From Jacaranda mimosifolia (taxonomy: Eukaryota > Streptophyta > Magnoliopsida > Lamiales > Bignoniaceae): DNA of 64,000 nt. Made by a program: the position numbers and the translations under genes. Where the stretch lies: positions 30,354,391 through 30,418,390 of the forward strand of contig CM032126.1 of the NCBI GenBank assembly GCA_018894105.1, read 5' to 3'. Numbering within the stretch: the first letter of the stretch is position 1; every line of letters starts with the position of its first letter. A model generated the notes under the pieces. The model worked only from the letters and a program-made list of their open reading frames with translations, had not been told where the DNA came from and did no database searches. This document shows positions 21,780-33,497 of this stretch, piece after piece.

Positions 21780-22808
21780 AATTTTTTTGGTCGACCACTT
21801 TGCCTTGGAGTACTTGGTTGGGTCGGTTTAGCAACTTCATCGGGTTGATGGAAATGTTGTCCTACATTGATAGATTTTTTTTTTGGGACGGCCCCGTCCT
21901 CATTGTGGCAGTGGTTGTGTCTTGATAGGAACACTTTGTTCATCTTCATTTTTTTCGGGCGTCTTGAACAATATTTTTTCTAGGACAACACTAGCGCCTT
22001 TTAGGAGATGCACTGGTTAGGATGGGTGATGGAGTTACTTGTTGTGGAACGACCTTATTTCTCTTAGGTTGACCTCTAGGATGTGGCGATTCAGATGAGG
22101 CGGAGGTGATGTTGGTTTTGATTGTTCTCAACCGTTTTTCATTGAAGATTTCTTAGGCCTACCTCTTCCCCTCCAACTTGGTTGGTCCACAACTAAGATT
22201 GGGTTTTCATAACTTTCCAATCTTGGTTCATTTTCATTTTTCATAGTTGGAGTTATTCTTCTCAACAATAACCTTGAGGGGTACTGCGTTACTAACGATG
22301 AGTCTTTCAAAAACCCTCTTCTAGCCGTCGTAATGTTTGTGTCCTTTCTCAAAATATTGGACAATTGGAGGGAACATCTAATATAGGATAAATGAAAAGG
22401 ATTGAATTTAGCATAATATAAACTATTTTGTAAAAAAGTTCATTATAAATTTTTTTATATGGAAACTGACTTTACTTACCATTTGCAGTTTGTCCCTATG
22501 ATATTGTGGGATAGAAACAGAATTTGTTGTCGGATCATAGTGTGTTCCTTTTGCTGCAAGCACAATGGTGAAGCAACCATAGTTGTTGCGTAGCTCTTCA
22601 TACTTGTCTTTTATTATTTTAGTTGGAAATTCTTGATTGAATCGAGCCAATAGGCGACCGGATGCTATAGCAAAGAGTCGATTATTTGTGTCTGGGTCTC
22701 CAATGGGATTGTCTTTGGATGCTCACAAAAGGAAGTCAGAATCATCCCATTCTTAGGGTGGATTTGATGGTCCCCTTTTTGTTGGTTGGTGTGACCTTGA
22801 AGAGGCAT
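21780..22808 (-). pseudogene. Myb/SANT-like domain and AT-hook protein, broken
   Basis: The likely start is ATG 22808 (MYASSRSHQPTKRGPS). After two in-frame stops it reads NNRLFAIASGRLLARFNQEF and KDKYEELRNNYGCF...GTHYDPTTNSVSIP (22423-22730). This resembles the Myb/SANT-like DNA-binding fold of plant transposon accessory proteins and L10-interacting MYB-type proteins. A donor-like GTAAGT follows near 22480 and an acceptor near 22390. Downstream are AT-hook motifs: RGRGRPKK near 22150-22170, RGQPKRN near 22070, and GRGRPKKK near 21880. AT-hooks bind the minor groove of AT-rich DNA, which fits the neighbouring AT-rich hairpin array. Stops near 22750 and 21985 break the frame. Transposon origin is inferred. 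Confidence 0.55.
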
Positions 22809-22809
22809 A

Positions 22810-23820
22810 CATAGTTGATTGTTTTTGGGGTCAAGAATGTTACTTTGTTACTTCTTAAGAAGAGATTCCACCTGTCCTTGCCCCACCATTTTATAAGATA
22901 TTAAATTGAATTGGAATGGTAAAAGTTGTAAGAAATTGATTGATGTGACTATTCAAATCATTATATTAATTGACAAAACTTAAACCAATGGAGTAGTGGA
23001 GAGATATATAAATATATAAATATAAAAAAGTTTTTGAATTGTAGATTTATTACTCCTTACGCATGTTAATAATAGAATATTTTTGTTGTGGTAGAAAAGC
23101 CATAGTGAAAAATCAGACTAGGTTACTTACACCAGAAGACCTTAATTTTCAAAGGAACGTATGAGTTCAATTTATTATTTGAGAAATGCTTAAAATTGGA
23201 ACTAGATTTGACTTTTGATTACACTCTTTTTTCTACAAAATTTTAAAACTTTCTGTATTGCTTCAAATGCAGTTACAAAATTTGGATATCTTATGTTTAT
23301 AAATATGAACATTATTTCAATTTATATATTAATAGTTTTTTTAATTTTAAAATATATATATATTATATTATTCCACAATAAACATTTATAATGAGCCCGA
23401 GTCCAATTTAAAAAAAAAATCCACATATACTCATGCATGGCTCAAATTTAATTTTAAGCCATCAACTTCAACTTTGTTCGAATTTAAATTAACTTTGCCT
23501 TAAAAATTCTCAAGTCGATGTTGTAAGATAGTCCTATATACTCAAAATGCAGTGAGGTTATTATCTGAAGTAGATATATAAAAGAATGAGATGTATTGAT
23601 TTCCAAAAAGAAAAATGATAAGGCACAATTAATAGTAAGTTGATATATAAATATACTTTCGTTGGGCCCATAGGATGTATACACGTAATGAAGAAATCAA
23701 ATGCTCATCGAGTAATAATTATGGAGTATAAATGAATGAGAAATAAATATTCAATATTATTTGCATACGTGACTACAATAAGCAAAAAGTTAAATTACAC
23801 AAAATTCCAAAAATAACAAA
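22810..23820. other. AT-rich intergenic DNA
   Basis: No gene or structured repeat that I can support. Confidence 0.5.
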
Positions 23821-23825
23821 TACAT

Positions 23826-24003
23826 ATGTTGCATGTATATATATATATGTATGTGTGTGAGTGTGTGTATAAATTTGTACATATTGCATGCATACATATG
23901 TACATATTACATATATATGTATATGTATGCATACATTTATATGTGTATGCATATGCACATGTATATATATACATACATATGTTGGATATTATATATACAT
24001 ACA
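23826..24003. repeat. Alternating pyrimidine/purine satellite block 1
   Basis: A run of CATATGTACATAT, TGCATGCATAC and TATATATA words, largely alternating pyrimidine and purine and self-complementary. Reading frames on both strands (His/Tyr/Ile/Cys-rich) are compositional artefacts. Confidence 0.8.
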
Positions 24004-24535
24004 AAAATTATATATTGATAAAGAAATCTATAAAAAATATTATAGGGTTGTACTTACAGAGGAGTATTCAGTATGCCTAAAATGCTCCCATAGCCAAAGT
24101 CCAATCTACAAATCTTAACAACAGAAAATAGCTATCTGTTAAAAAATTTTATTATGCGTCCGATAGATTCCATATCATGGGTATTTTAGTCATTAAAATT
24201 TACCAACAGTTGCTATTCTCGTAGGCGTTATATTAAGCATCATCTCTAATATAATGCCGACGCCTTCACTTCCCAATTTCGAATTGAGAAATTAAAAAAA
24301 ATGCTATATTAATTAATATCCCATAAATCACATAATTTCATAGACATCTTAACAAATATGTACTTTTGAACAAAAAAAATTGAACAATCTTTTACCAACT
24401 TTATTGTTTTGTTTAAATTTGGGAGTTTGATTAGCTATGAAGGTACATAATTGTATGTGCAAGCACACATTTGTCAATTGTATGATATATGGGACAATCA
24501 TTCTTTTGTTTTGGATACCTTGTCTACTTTATTTT
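24004..24535. other. AT-rich spacer between satellite blocks
   Basis: No gene seen. Confidence 0.5.
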
Positions 24536-24695
24536 AATATATATACATATGTTGTATATTGCATATATACATATGTATATATATATATAATATGTGTACA
24601 TGTTGCATGCAAACATATGTACATGTTATATATACATATGCACATGTATGCATACATATATATGTGTATATGCATATGTATACATCTATATATAT
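24536..24695. repeat. Alternating pyrimidine/purine satellite block 2
   Basis: Same word set as block 1 (GTACATGTTGCATGCAAACAT, split over two words; ACATATGCACATGTATGC). Confidence 0.8.
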
Positions 24696-24837
24696 TAACA
24701 ATATCAAAGAGGTGATGCCTTTGTTAAAAGCTTCTTCTAGGATTCGACTTCTAGCTTCATGCCTTTGTTAATTATTGAATTCCAACCTATTGGAATTCCG
24801 CAAACTACAGTTGCTTGCATACAGTTGTAGTAATTCA

Positions 24838-25075
24838 ATAATATGTGTACATGTTGCACACATATATATGTGTATATGCATATGTACATGTATATACACA
24901 CAAATACTTATGTTGCATGTTGCATATATATTGCATATATATGTGTATATATATAATGTGTACATATTACATGCATACATATGTACATATTACATATATA
25001 TATGCACATATACATATATATATATGTGTGTGTGTGTGTGTATACGCATATGTACATTATATATATACATAATAT
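24838..25075. repeat. Alternating pyrimidine/purine satellite block 3
   Basis: Third block, with GTGTACATGTTGCACACA, GTACATATTACATGCATAC and a (TG)n tract near 25026-25040. Blocks 1-3 look like copies of one sequence that expanded locally. Confidence 0.8.
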
Positions 25076-25380
25076 TATGTTCAACTTGTGAAAATAGTTT
25101 CTTGTATACTGGCCTACTAGTATCTTTATTCATGGCTAATTATTCATGATTCTCCGATCTGTATCAACATGAATGATCTGCAGTATGGCAATGTAACTAA
25201 TTGTTATGCCTAAAGTTCCTATAATGCCAAGAAATAGTATTGTTTTTTTTAATATATAACTTACTAACACATTCTATAATCGCTCCAGGTATTAAAAAAG
25301 TTGCCTCGTGAGCAAATTCAATAAGCTAGTAAATTTGGCATTTTCATGCATGATACCAAAAACAGACAAAAGAAAAATCT

Positions 25381-25638
25381 CTATTTTTTCACCACCACAA
25401 TTCCTAAATTCTCATCCAAACACAACCATTCAAGAATTGGGTACTTGCTTGGTTTTGGATGAACAAGTCTATTGGGGGTAGCCTGCTGCAAAGGAAGAAA
25501 GGCTGCATTTCTCCCAGAAAACTGCTTCTCTCTCTTTTGCTCACAGACTATGTGAATAAATGCTACCATGAATGAAAAATCCAAAGCCAGCCCGAAAACA
25601 TATACGACATGAAGTGCCTATGTTGATATCACTTTGAA
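25381..25638 (-). pseudogene. Repeat-borne exon, unit 1
   Basis: The minus strand has a polypyrimidine run and CCCTTTTACAG acceptor, then a frame starting FKVIST. A stop replaces Gln in STQALL. It continues into a hydrophobic stretch, VCEQKREKQFSGRN, a Leu/Gln-rich part and the C-terminus WLCLDENLGIVVVKK before a stop. The copies in units 2, 4 and 6 show the same layout with different lesions. It looks like the terminal exon of a membrane protein: one transmembrane segment (ALLALYVVGLALGF-type), then a basic cytosolic tail. I do not recognise the family. Confidence 0.5.
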
Positions 25639-26556
25639 CTGTAAAAGGGAAAAAAAAAGGAAAGGAAAAAGCAACAACAAATAAAATGAGAAGAGAAAAT
25701 TATGTAACAACAAAACAAGAGAAGCTGAAGGATGAGAGGAGCAAACTAAGAGAAGAGAAGAGGTTACCATAGTTGTCTTTGAAGAGAAGCCGGAGATGAG
25801 AGTAGCAAATTGAGAGAAGAGAAGAGAAGAAAAGCAAAATATCAAAATATTGCCTGTCAAGTCTTGTCATAGCCTTACCTTTTTTGATCTTTTCTATACA
25901 GAAGGCAAGGAAAATCATTCTATCTACTGTTTATTTTTTCCATGCAAACAAAACTATTATAGCAATTAATACAAACAAAACAATTATGATTTTTTAACTA
26001 CATAAAATTACATTCATCTTTTGTCCCTTTTTTTTTTTTTCTTATTCCTCCAAACAAAATAGATAATGTAATATTTGTAAAAAAATGATTGACATCCATG
26101 AAAAAACATAATTCTCAAATGGTAGATTGAAATCTCATAAAAACAGTCCAATTGTTTAAGTCCTTCATTTTTCTTTTTACGTAGTCATAAAAGGATTTCT
26201 AGAAACTTGACTAGAAACTCCAGAATGCATGTGGCAACAATCCTTAGTACAAAATTCTTAATTTAAATATTTTTTATGTATAGTGTAGAAAAAATTAATT
26301 AATAAATCAGGGTTTAAAATGTTGTACTCATTGAATTTATTAAATCAAATCCATCCACAATTTTTGCATGATGAGGGAAGAATTTAATAGCAAAAGAGAG
26401 AAGAGATCCAAACTTCAAAAATCCAAAGAAAAAAAAAATTACAAAAATACAATTCCTCCGTAATGTGTCTTCATAATTTTTTCAAAAACAAAAACTATAA
26501 TGGCCTGGCTCCATTCCCCCCAACCAAAAATAGACAAAAGAAAAATCTCTATTTTT

Positions 26557-26811
26557 TCACCACCACAATCCTAAAATTCTCATCCAAGCACAACCGTTCA
26601 AGAGCTGGACACTTGCTCGATTTTGGATGAACAACAAGTCCATTAGGAGGGGGGCTTGCTGTAGAGGAAGAGGGGTCGTGTTTTCCCCTAGAAAACTCTT
26701 CTTCCTCTTTTGCTCACAGACCATGTGAATATATGCAAGCATGAATGGAAAGCCTAAAGCCAGCCCGACAACATATAAAGTAAGAGGTGCCCGTGTTGAT
26801 ATCATTTTGAA
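26557..26811 (-). pseudogene. Repeat-borne exon, unit 2
   Basis: Same exon as unit 1: acceptor-like ATAG before the frame, then MISTRAPLTLYVVGLALGFPF (shown in part) and VCEQKRKKSFLG. Frameshifts alter the C-terminus after the QNRASVQLL region. The hydrophobic segment is intact. Confidence 0.5.
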
Positions 26812-26820
26812 CTATAAAAT

Positions 26821-26823
<3 letters not shown>

Positions 26824-26861
<38 letters not shown>
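26824..26861. repeat. (GA)n microsatellite
   Basis: Nineteen or so GA repeats in unit 2. The other units carry only a short purine run here, so the expansion is private to this unit. Confidence 0.9.
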
Positions 26862-26863
<2 letters not shown>

Positions 26864-28500
26864 ACAAATAAAATGAGAAGAAAACAAATAATATAACAAC
26901 AAAATAAATGAAGCTAAAGGATGAGAGGAGCAAATTGAGAGAAGAGAAGAGGTTACTTGAGTTGTCTTTGAAGAGAAGCCAGAGATGAGAGGAGCAAACC
27001 AAGAGAAGAGAAGACAAGAATAAAAAGTAGAATGAAGATAATGTCAAAATATTGTCTATCAAGTCTTGTTATAGGCCAACCTTTTTTTCATTTTTCCCAT
27101 ATAGAAGGCAATGGAAATCATTCTACCTGCTGTTTTATTTTTTCCATGCAAATAAAACTTATGATTTTTTAAATACATAAATTACCTTAATCTCCTGTCT
27201 TTTTTTTTCCTCCAAACATAATGGATATTATGATATTTTTAATAGAATGATTGACATCCATGAGAAAGCATAATTCTCAAATGGCATGTTGAAATCTCAT
27301 AAAAGTCGTCTAATTGTTACAGTCCTTCATTTTTCTTTTTATCGGCCCAAAAAAGCATTTTCAGAAACTTATTGTCTCATCTCCAAAAACTCCAGAATGC
27401 ATGAGGCAACAATCCTCACAAAATTCTTAATTCAACTTTTTGTTATGTATAGTGTAGAAAAAATTAATAAATAAAGCAGGATTTGATGCATTGTACTCAT
27501 TGAATTTATTAAATCAAATCCATCCATTGTTTTTGCATAACGAGGGAGGAATTTAATAGCAAAAAAGAGAAGAGGTCCGAATTACCAAAATAAAAATAAA
27601 AAAAATTACAAAAACATAATTCCACCATAATATGTTTTCATAACTTTTTCGTAAACAAATACTATCAAGACCTTGTTCCATTCCCCAACCAAAAATAGAC
27701 AAAAGAAAAATCTCTATTTCGTTCAAGAACTGGATACTTGCCCCATTTTGGATGAACAACAAGTGCATTGGGGGACCAGTTGTACAGGAAGAGGGGCCGA
27801 CTTTCTTCTAGAAAACTGCTCTCCCTCTTTTATTCACACACTATGTGAATATATGCTATTAAATACAGAACCCAAAGCCAGATTGAAAACACATAAAGCA
27901 AGAAGTGCCTGTGTTGATATCATTTTAAGGTTAAAAAAAATGGAAAGGAAAGGAAAAAACAACAACAAATAAAATAAGAAGAAAAAATAATATAAAAACA
28001 AAACAAGAGAAGTTAAAGGATGAGAGGAGCAAATTGAAATAAGAGAAAAGGTTCACTGAGTTGTCTTTGAAGAGGAGCTGGAGATGAGATGAGCAAAACT
28101 AGAGAGGAGAAGAGAAGAATAAGAAGCAGAATCAAGATATGTCAAAATATTGTCTATCAAGTCATGTCATAGGCCTACCTTTTTTTATCTTTCCTATACA
28201 AAGGGCAGCGAAAATCATTCTATCTGCTATTTTTTTTCCTATGCAAACAAAACTATTACAACGATTAATACAAATAAAACTATTATGATCTTTTAACCAC
28301 ATAATTACCTTTATCTTCTTTCCTCTCTTTTTTTTTCCCTCCAAACATAATGGATATTATGATCTTTGTACCATAATGATTGACATCCATGAGAAAGCAT
28401 AATTCTCAAATGGTAGATTCAAATCTCATAAAAACAATCCAATTGTTCCAGTCCTTCAATTTTCTCTTTACCAGCCCAAAAAAGCATTTCTAGAAATTTA

Positions 28501-29852
28501 GGGTGTGCTTGCTTGTGGAAAAATTTTCCAAATCTTGTTTCTTTGAGTTAAAAAAAACTGAGTGGTGCTTGGATGTGAGAATTTTTCTCACTTTCCAAAA
28601 AATATTCCTCTCCTCCTTATTCCATCTTTGAAATTTTCTTTGGATTCTCGTCTTAGAGAATTCCTTTGGATTCTCTCAAAAAATGAATTCTTCTTCTCAA
28701 GTAAATTTTGAAATTTCTCTTTTGATTTTTCACCGACATGTATACATAAGGTTTAATTCTACATAACTAATTCATAATATAAAATTACATTTATCCATAA
28801 TATTTTAATATTTATTTTAAATTATTTTTATAATATATAATTATATTTACACATAATATTTTTATATTTAAATAATTTTTTTCATAATATAGTTATTTAC
28901 ACACACACACACATCTATATATATATATATTAACATTTAAATTAAATTATATCATAATATGGAATTATAATTACACATAATATTTTGATATTAAAATATT
29001 ATTATTTTCTTAATGAAGTTATTTTGATGTATATTTAAACATTTAAAAAAAATATTTTCATAGTATATTTTAATATTTCACATAATATTTTGATATTTTA
29101 ATAAAATTATTCACATGTATATTTATATTTCATAATATTATTTTTGTAATATATAATTATATTTACAAATAATATTTATAATTATTTACATGTATATTTT
29201 AATATTTACATAAAATTATTTTCCTAAAACATAATTATATTTGCACATAATGTTTTATTATTTAAATAAAATTATTTTCATAATATATAATTATATTTAC
29301 ACACTTTATTGTATTATAACAATTAATTATTTCATAATATGTATTTATATTTACATGTTATATTTTATTATTTAAATAAAATTATTTTTTTGTAATATAA
29401 TTATTTATATGTATATTTTAATACTAAAATAAAATTATTTTTTTGCATATATAAGTATATACACATTTATTTCAGTATATACTTAAAATTTGTAAAAATC
29501 AATATTAATTAAATCATTACGTAAAATCATTATTATATTTTAGTATATGTATTATTATTATTTTATTATAATAAAAATTCGTATATAAATATTATATAAA
29601 ACATATTGCATACGCAACATTTTAACTCATACCTCATAACAAATCACCAACTCACAAGTTTTTTAAAAAAAAAAACCTCACAACCAATCACTATCTCATA
29701 ACTTTCACCTTACATCAACTATAATCATTACACTTTTATCTTATAAACAATCATTCCCTCATAAATTTTTTTTCTACCTCATAAACACAAAAATCTCACT
29801 ATTTTCTTTGAGAACTGAAAAATGAGAAATGAAATCAGGAGCAATCACAACC
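28501..29852. mobile_element. PIF/Harbinger-type non-autonomous element, 1352 bp
   Basis: It interrupts unit 3 of the tandem array between GAAATTTA and TTATTTCCTC; the other units read AGAAACTTATTG... without a break. Flanking TTA is duplicated (28498-28500 and 29853-29855). The ends GGGTGTGCTTGC and (reverse-complemented) GGTTGTGATTGC are imperfect inverted repeats. TTA duplications with GG(G/T)TGTG-type ends are typical of Harbinger/Tourist. The interior is very AT-rich (CATAATAT and TTTAAATAAAATTATT words) and has no ORF, so it is deletion-derived or fully non-coding. Confidence 0.8.
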
Positions 29853-30237
29853 TTATTTCCTCATCTCCAGAAACTCCAGAATACATCAGGCAACAATTCT
29901 CACAAAATTCTTAATTTAACTATTTTTTATGTATAGTGTAGAAAAAATTAATTAATAAAGCATGGTTTGATGCATTGTTACTCATTGAATTTATCAAATC
30001 AAATCCATCCATAGTTTTTGCATAACAAGGGAAGAATTTAATAGCGAACAACAGAAGACAACCAAACTACAAAAATCCAAAAAAAAATTAAATTAAATTA
30101 AAAAGTCAGAATTCCAGCAGAATGTGTTTTCATAATTTTTTCATAAACAAAAACTATCAGGATCTTGCTTCATTCCCCCCAATCAAAAGTAGACAAAAGA
30201 AAAATCTCTATCTTTTCACCACTACAATCCTAAAATT

Positions 30238-30474
30238 CTAATCCAAACACAACCATTCAAGAACTTGGTACTTGCTCGATTTTGGACGAACAACAAGTCC
30301 ATTTTGGGGGAGGGGGGGCATGCTCCAAAGGAAGAAGGGCCGCCTTCTCCCATAAAATTGCTTCTCCCTCTTTTGCTCACAAACCATGTGAATATATGCT
30401 ACCTTGAATTGAAAACCCAAAGCCAGCCCGACAAGATATAAATCAAGAAGTGCCTGTGTTGATATCACTTTCAA
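30238..30474 (-). pseudogene. Repeat-borne exon, unit 4
   Basis: Minus frame KVISTQALLDLYLVGLALGF with the VCEQKREKQF tail and WLCLD near its end. An acceptor-like TTATAG precedes it. A C run in the tail shifts the frame relative to unit 1. It keeps the Gln codon that is a stop in unit 1. Confidence 0.5.
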
Positions 30475-32665
30475 CTATAAAATAAAAAAAAGAAATGGAA
30501 AGGAAAAATAAAAAACAAATAAAATGATAAGAGAAAATAATATAAGAACAAAACAAAAGAAGCTGAAGAATGAGAGGAGCAAACTGAGAGAAGAAAAGAA
30601 GTTAATTGAGTTTTCTTTGAAGAGAAGTCAGAGATGAGAGAAGCAAACCAAGAGAAAAAAAGAGAAGATTGAAAAGCAAAATGAAGACAAGATTATCAAG
30701 TCTTGTCACAGGCCTATCTTTTTTTATCTTTCCCATACAAAAGGCAACGAAAATCATTCCATTTGCTGTTTTATTTTTTTTCCATGCAAACAAAACTATT
30801 AAGGCAATTAATACAAACAAAAATATTATCATTTTTTAACTACATAAAATTACCTTCATTTTTTGTCTTCTTTTTTTTCCCTCTAAATATAATGGATATT
30901 ATATTATTTTTAAAAGAATAATTGACATCCATGAGAAAGCATAATTCTCATACATCAAATTAAAATCTCATAAAAATAGTCCAATTGATCCAATCCTTCA
31001 TTTTTATTTTTACAGGCCCAATCAAAACTCTAGAATGCATGAGGCAACAATCTTAACAAAATACTTAATTTAACTATTTTTTATGTATAGTATAGAAAAA
31101 ATTAATTAATAAAACAGGGTGTGATGCATTGTACTCATTAAATTTATTAAATCAAATCCATCTATAATTTTTGCATAATGAGGGCAGAATTTAGTAGCAA
31201 AAGAGAGAGGAGGACCAAACTACAAAAATTTAAAAACAAAAAAAATTACAAAAACACAAATCCACCAAAATGTGTTTTCATAATTTTTTTCATAAATAAA
31301 AACTATCAGGACCTTGCTCCATTCCCCCTAACCAAAAATAGATAAAAGAAAAATCTCTATTTTTTCACTACCACAATCCTAAAATTCTCATCCAAATGCA
31401 ACCATTCAAGAACTGGGTACTTGCTCGGTTTTGGATGAACAATAAGTCCATTTGGGGGGGCCTATTGCAGAGGAAGAGGGGGTTGCCTTTCTCCCAAAAG
31501 ATTGATTTTCCCTCTTTTGCTCATAGACCATGTAAATTTATGCTACCATGAATGCTAAACCCAAATCTAGCCCGACAACATTTAAAGCAAAAAGTGTCTG
31601 TGTTGATATCATTTTAAACTGTAAAATTTAAAAAAGGAAAGGAAAGGAAAAAGAAACAACAAATAAAATAAGAAGAAAAAAATAATATAACAACAAAATA
31701 AGAGAAGCTAAAGGATGAGAGGAGCAAACTGAGAGAAGAGAAGAGGTCACCTAAGTTGTCTTTGAAGAGAAGCTAGAGATGAGAGGAGCAAACCTAGAGA
31801 AGAAAAGAGAAGAATAAAAAGACAGAATGAAGAGAATGTCAGAACATTGTCTATTAAGTCTTGTCATAGGCCTACCATTTTTTATCTTTCCCATACAAAA
31901 GGCAACATAAATCATTCTATTTACTGTTTATTTTTTTCCGTGCAAACAAGACTATTACAACAATTAATACAAATAAAACTATAATGATTTTTTAACTATA
32001 TAAAATTACTATTATCTTCTGTCTTTTTTTTTTTCCTTGCAAACACAATGGGTATTATGATATTTGTAAAAGAATAATTGAAATCCATGAGAAAGCATAA
32101 TTCCAAAATGACAAATTGAAATATCATAAAAATAGTCTAATTGTTTTAGTCCTTCATTTTTCTTTTTACCGACCTAAAAAAGCATTTCCAGAAACTTATT
32201 GCCTCATCTCCAGAAACTCTAGAATGCATGAGGCAACAATCCTCACAAAATGCTTAAACTATTTTTTGTGTATAGTGTAGAAAAAATTAAGTAATATTGC
32301 AGGGTTTAAAGCATTGTATTCATTGAATTTATAAAATCAAATCCATCCATAGTTTTTGTATAATCAAGGAAGAATTTAATAGCAAAAGAGAGGAGAGCTC
32401 CAAACTACAAAAATCCAAAAAAAAAAAAAAAAAGAACAAAATTACAAAAACACAATTCCACTAGAATGTGTTTTCATAATTTTTTTTATAAAACAAAAAC
32501 TATGAAGACCTTGCTCCATTCTCCCAACCAAAAACAGACAAAAGAAAATTCTCTACTTTTTCACCACTACAATCCTAAAACTCTGGTCCAGACACAACTA
32601 TTCAAGAACTGGGTACTTTCCCAGTTTTAAATGAATAACACGTCCATTGGGGGGGGGGGGGGATA

Positions 32666-32819
32666 CTACAAAGGCAAAATGACCGTCTTTCTCCCAGAAA
32701 ACTGTTTCTCCCTCTTTTGCTCACAGACCATGTGAATATATGCTACCATGAATGCAAAACCCAATGCCAGCCTGACAACATATAAAGCAAGAAGTGCTTG
32801 TGTTGATATCACTTTGAAC
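32666..32819 (-). pseudogene. Repeat-borne exon, unit 6
   Basis: Minus frame with KVISTQALLALYVVRLALGF and VCEQKREKQFSGRK. The preceding TTTTACAG acceptor is intact. A run of 13 G/C bases at 32650-32662 shifts the C-terminal frame. Confidence 0.5.
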
Positions 32820-33497
32820 TGTAAAATAACAAAAAAAGAAATGGAAAGGAAAAAGAAAAAACACATAAAATGAGAAGAGAAAATAATATAACAACAAAAC
32901 AAGAGAAGCTGAAGGATGAGGAGCAAATTGAGAGAAGAGAGGAGAAGAGGTTACCAAAGTTGTTTTTGAAAAAAGGTAGAGATGAGAGGAGCAAACCAAG
33001 AGAAGAGAAGAATGAAAAAAAAAAAATGAAGAAAAGATCAAAATATTGTCTCTCAGGTCTTGTAATGTGCCTGCCTTTTTTATTATTATTATTTTTATCT
33101 TTCCCACATAGAAGGAAGCAAAATCATTCTATCTACTATTTATTTTTTCTATGCAAACAAACTATTACAACAATCAATACAAACAAAACTATTATGATTT
33201 TTTAACTAAATAAATTACCTTTATCTTCTATCTTTTTTTCCCCCTCCAAACAGAATGGATATTATGATATTTGTAAAATAATGATTGACATCCATGAGAA
33301 AGCATAATTCTCAAACGATAGATTAAAATCTCAAAAAACAGTCCAATTGTTCTAGTCCTTCATTTTTCTTTTTACGGGCCCAAGAAAGCATTTTCAGAAA
33401 CTTATTGTCTCATCTCCAGAAACTCCAGAATGCACGAGGCAACAATCCTCACAAAATTCTTAATTTAACTATTTTTTATGTATAGTGTAGAAAAAAA

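Larger units (their letters stand above)
25364..33497. repeat. Tandem array of a ~1.17-kb unit, six copies
   Basis: The sequence AGACAAAAGAAAAATCTCT (one variant AGATAAAAG) restarts at 25364, 26532, 27697, 30191, 31340 and 32536. Units are 1149-1196 bp, except unit 3, which is 2494 bp because of a 1352-bp insertion, and unit 6, which stops near 33497 short of full length. Landmarks in each unit, in order: CACCACTACAATCCTAAAATTC; GTACTTGCTCG; a CTCTTTTGCTCACAGACCATG block; GTGTTGATATCA; a purine-rich GAGAAGAGAAGAGGTTACC block; TATCAAGTCTTGTCATAGGCC; GATTGACATCCATGAGAAAG; and GCATGAGGCAACAATCCTCAC. Copies differ by many substitutions and small indels. Each unit carries a minus-strand exon-like segment. 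Confidence 0.92.

Noticed and set aside
23773..25149. Several overlapping His/Tyr/Ile/Cys-rich frames on both strands
   Set aside because: They are translations of alternating TA/TG/CA satellite DNA and are open on both strands because the sequence is low complexity.
25618..33205. Ser/Leu/Phe-rich frames such as 32721-33107 and 26802-27062
   Set aside because: They read the purine/pyrimidine tracts of the 1.17-kb unit and differ in frame between units. Only the exon-like segment keeps a consistent protein pattern.
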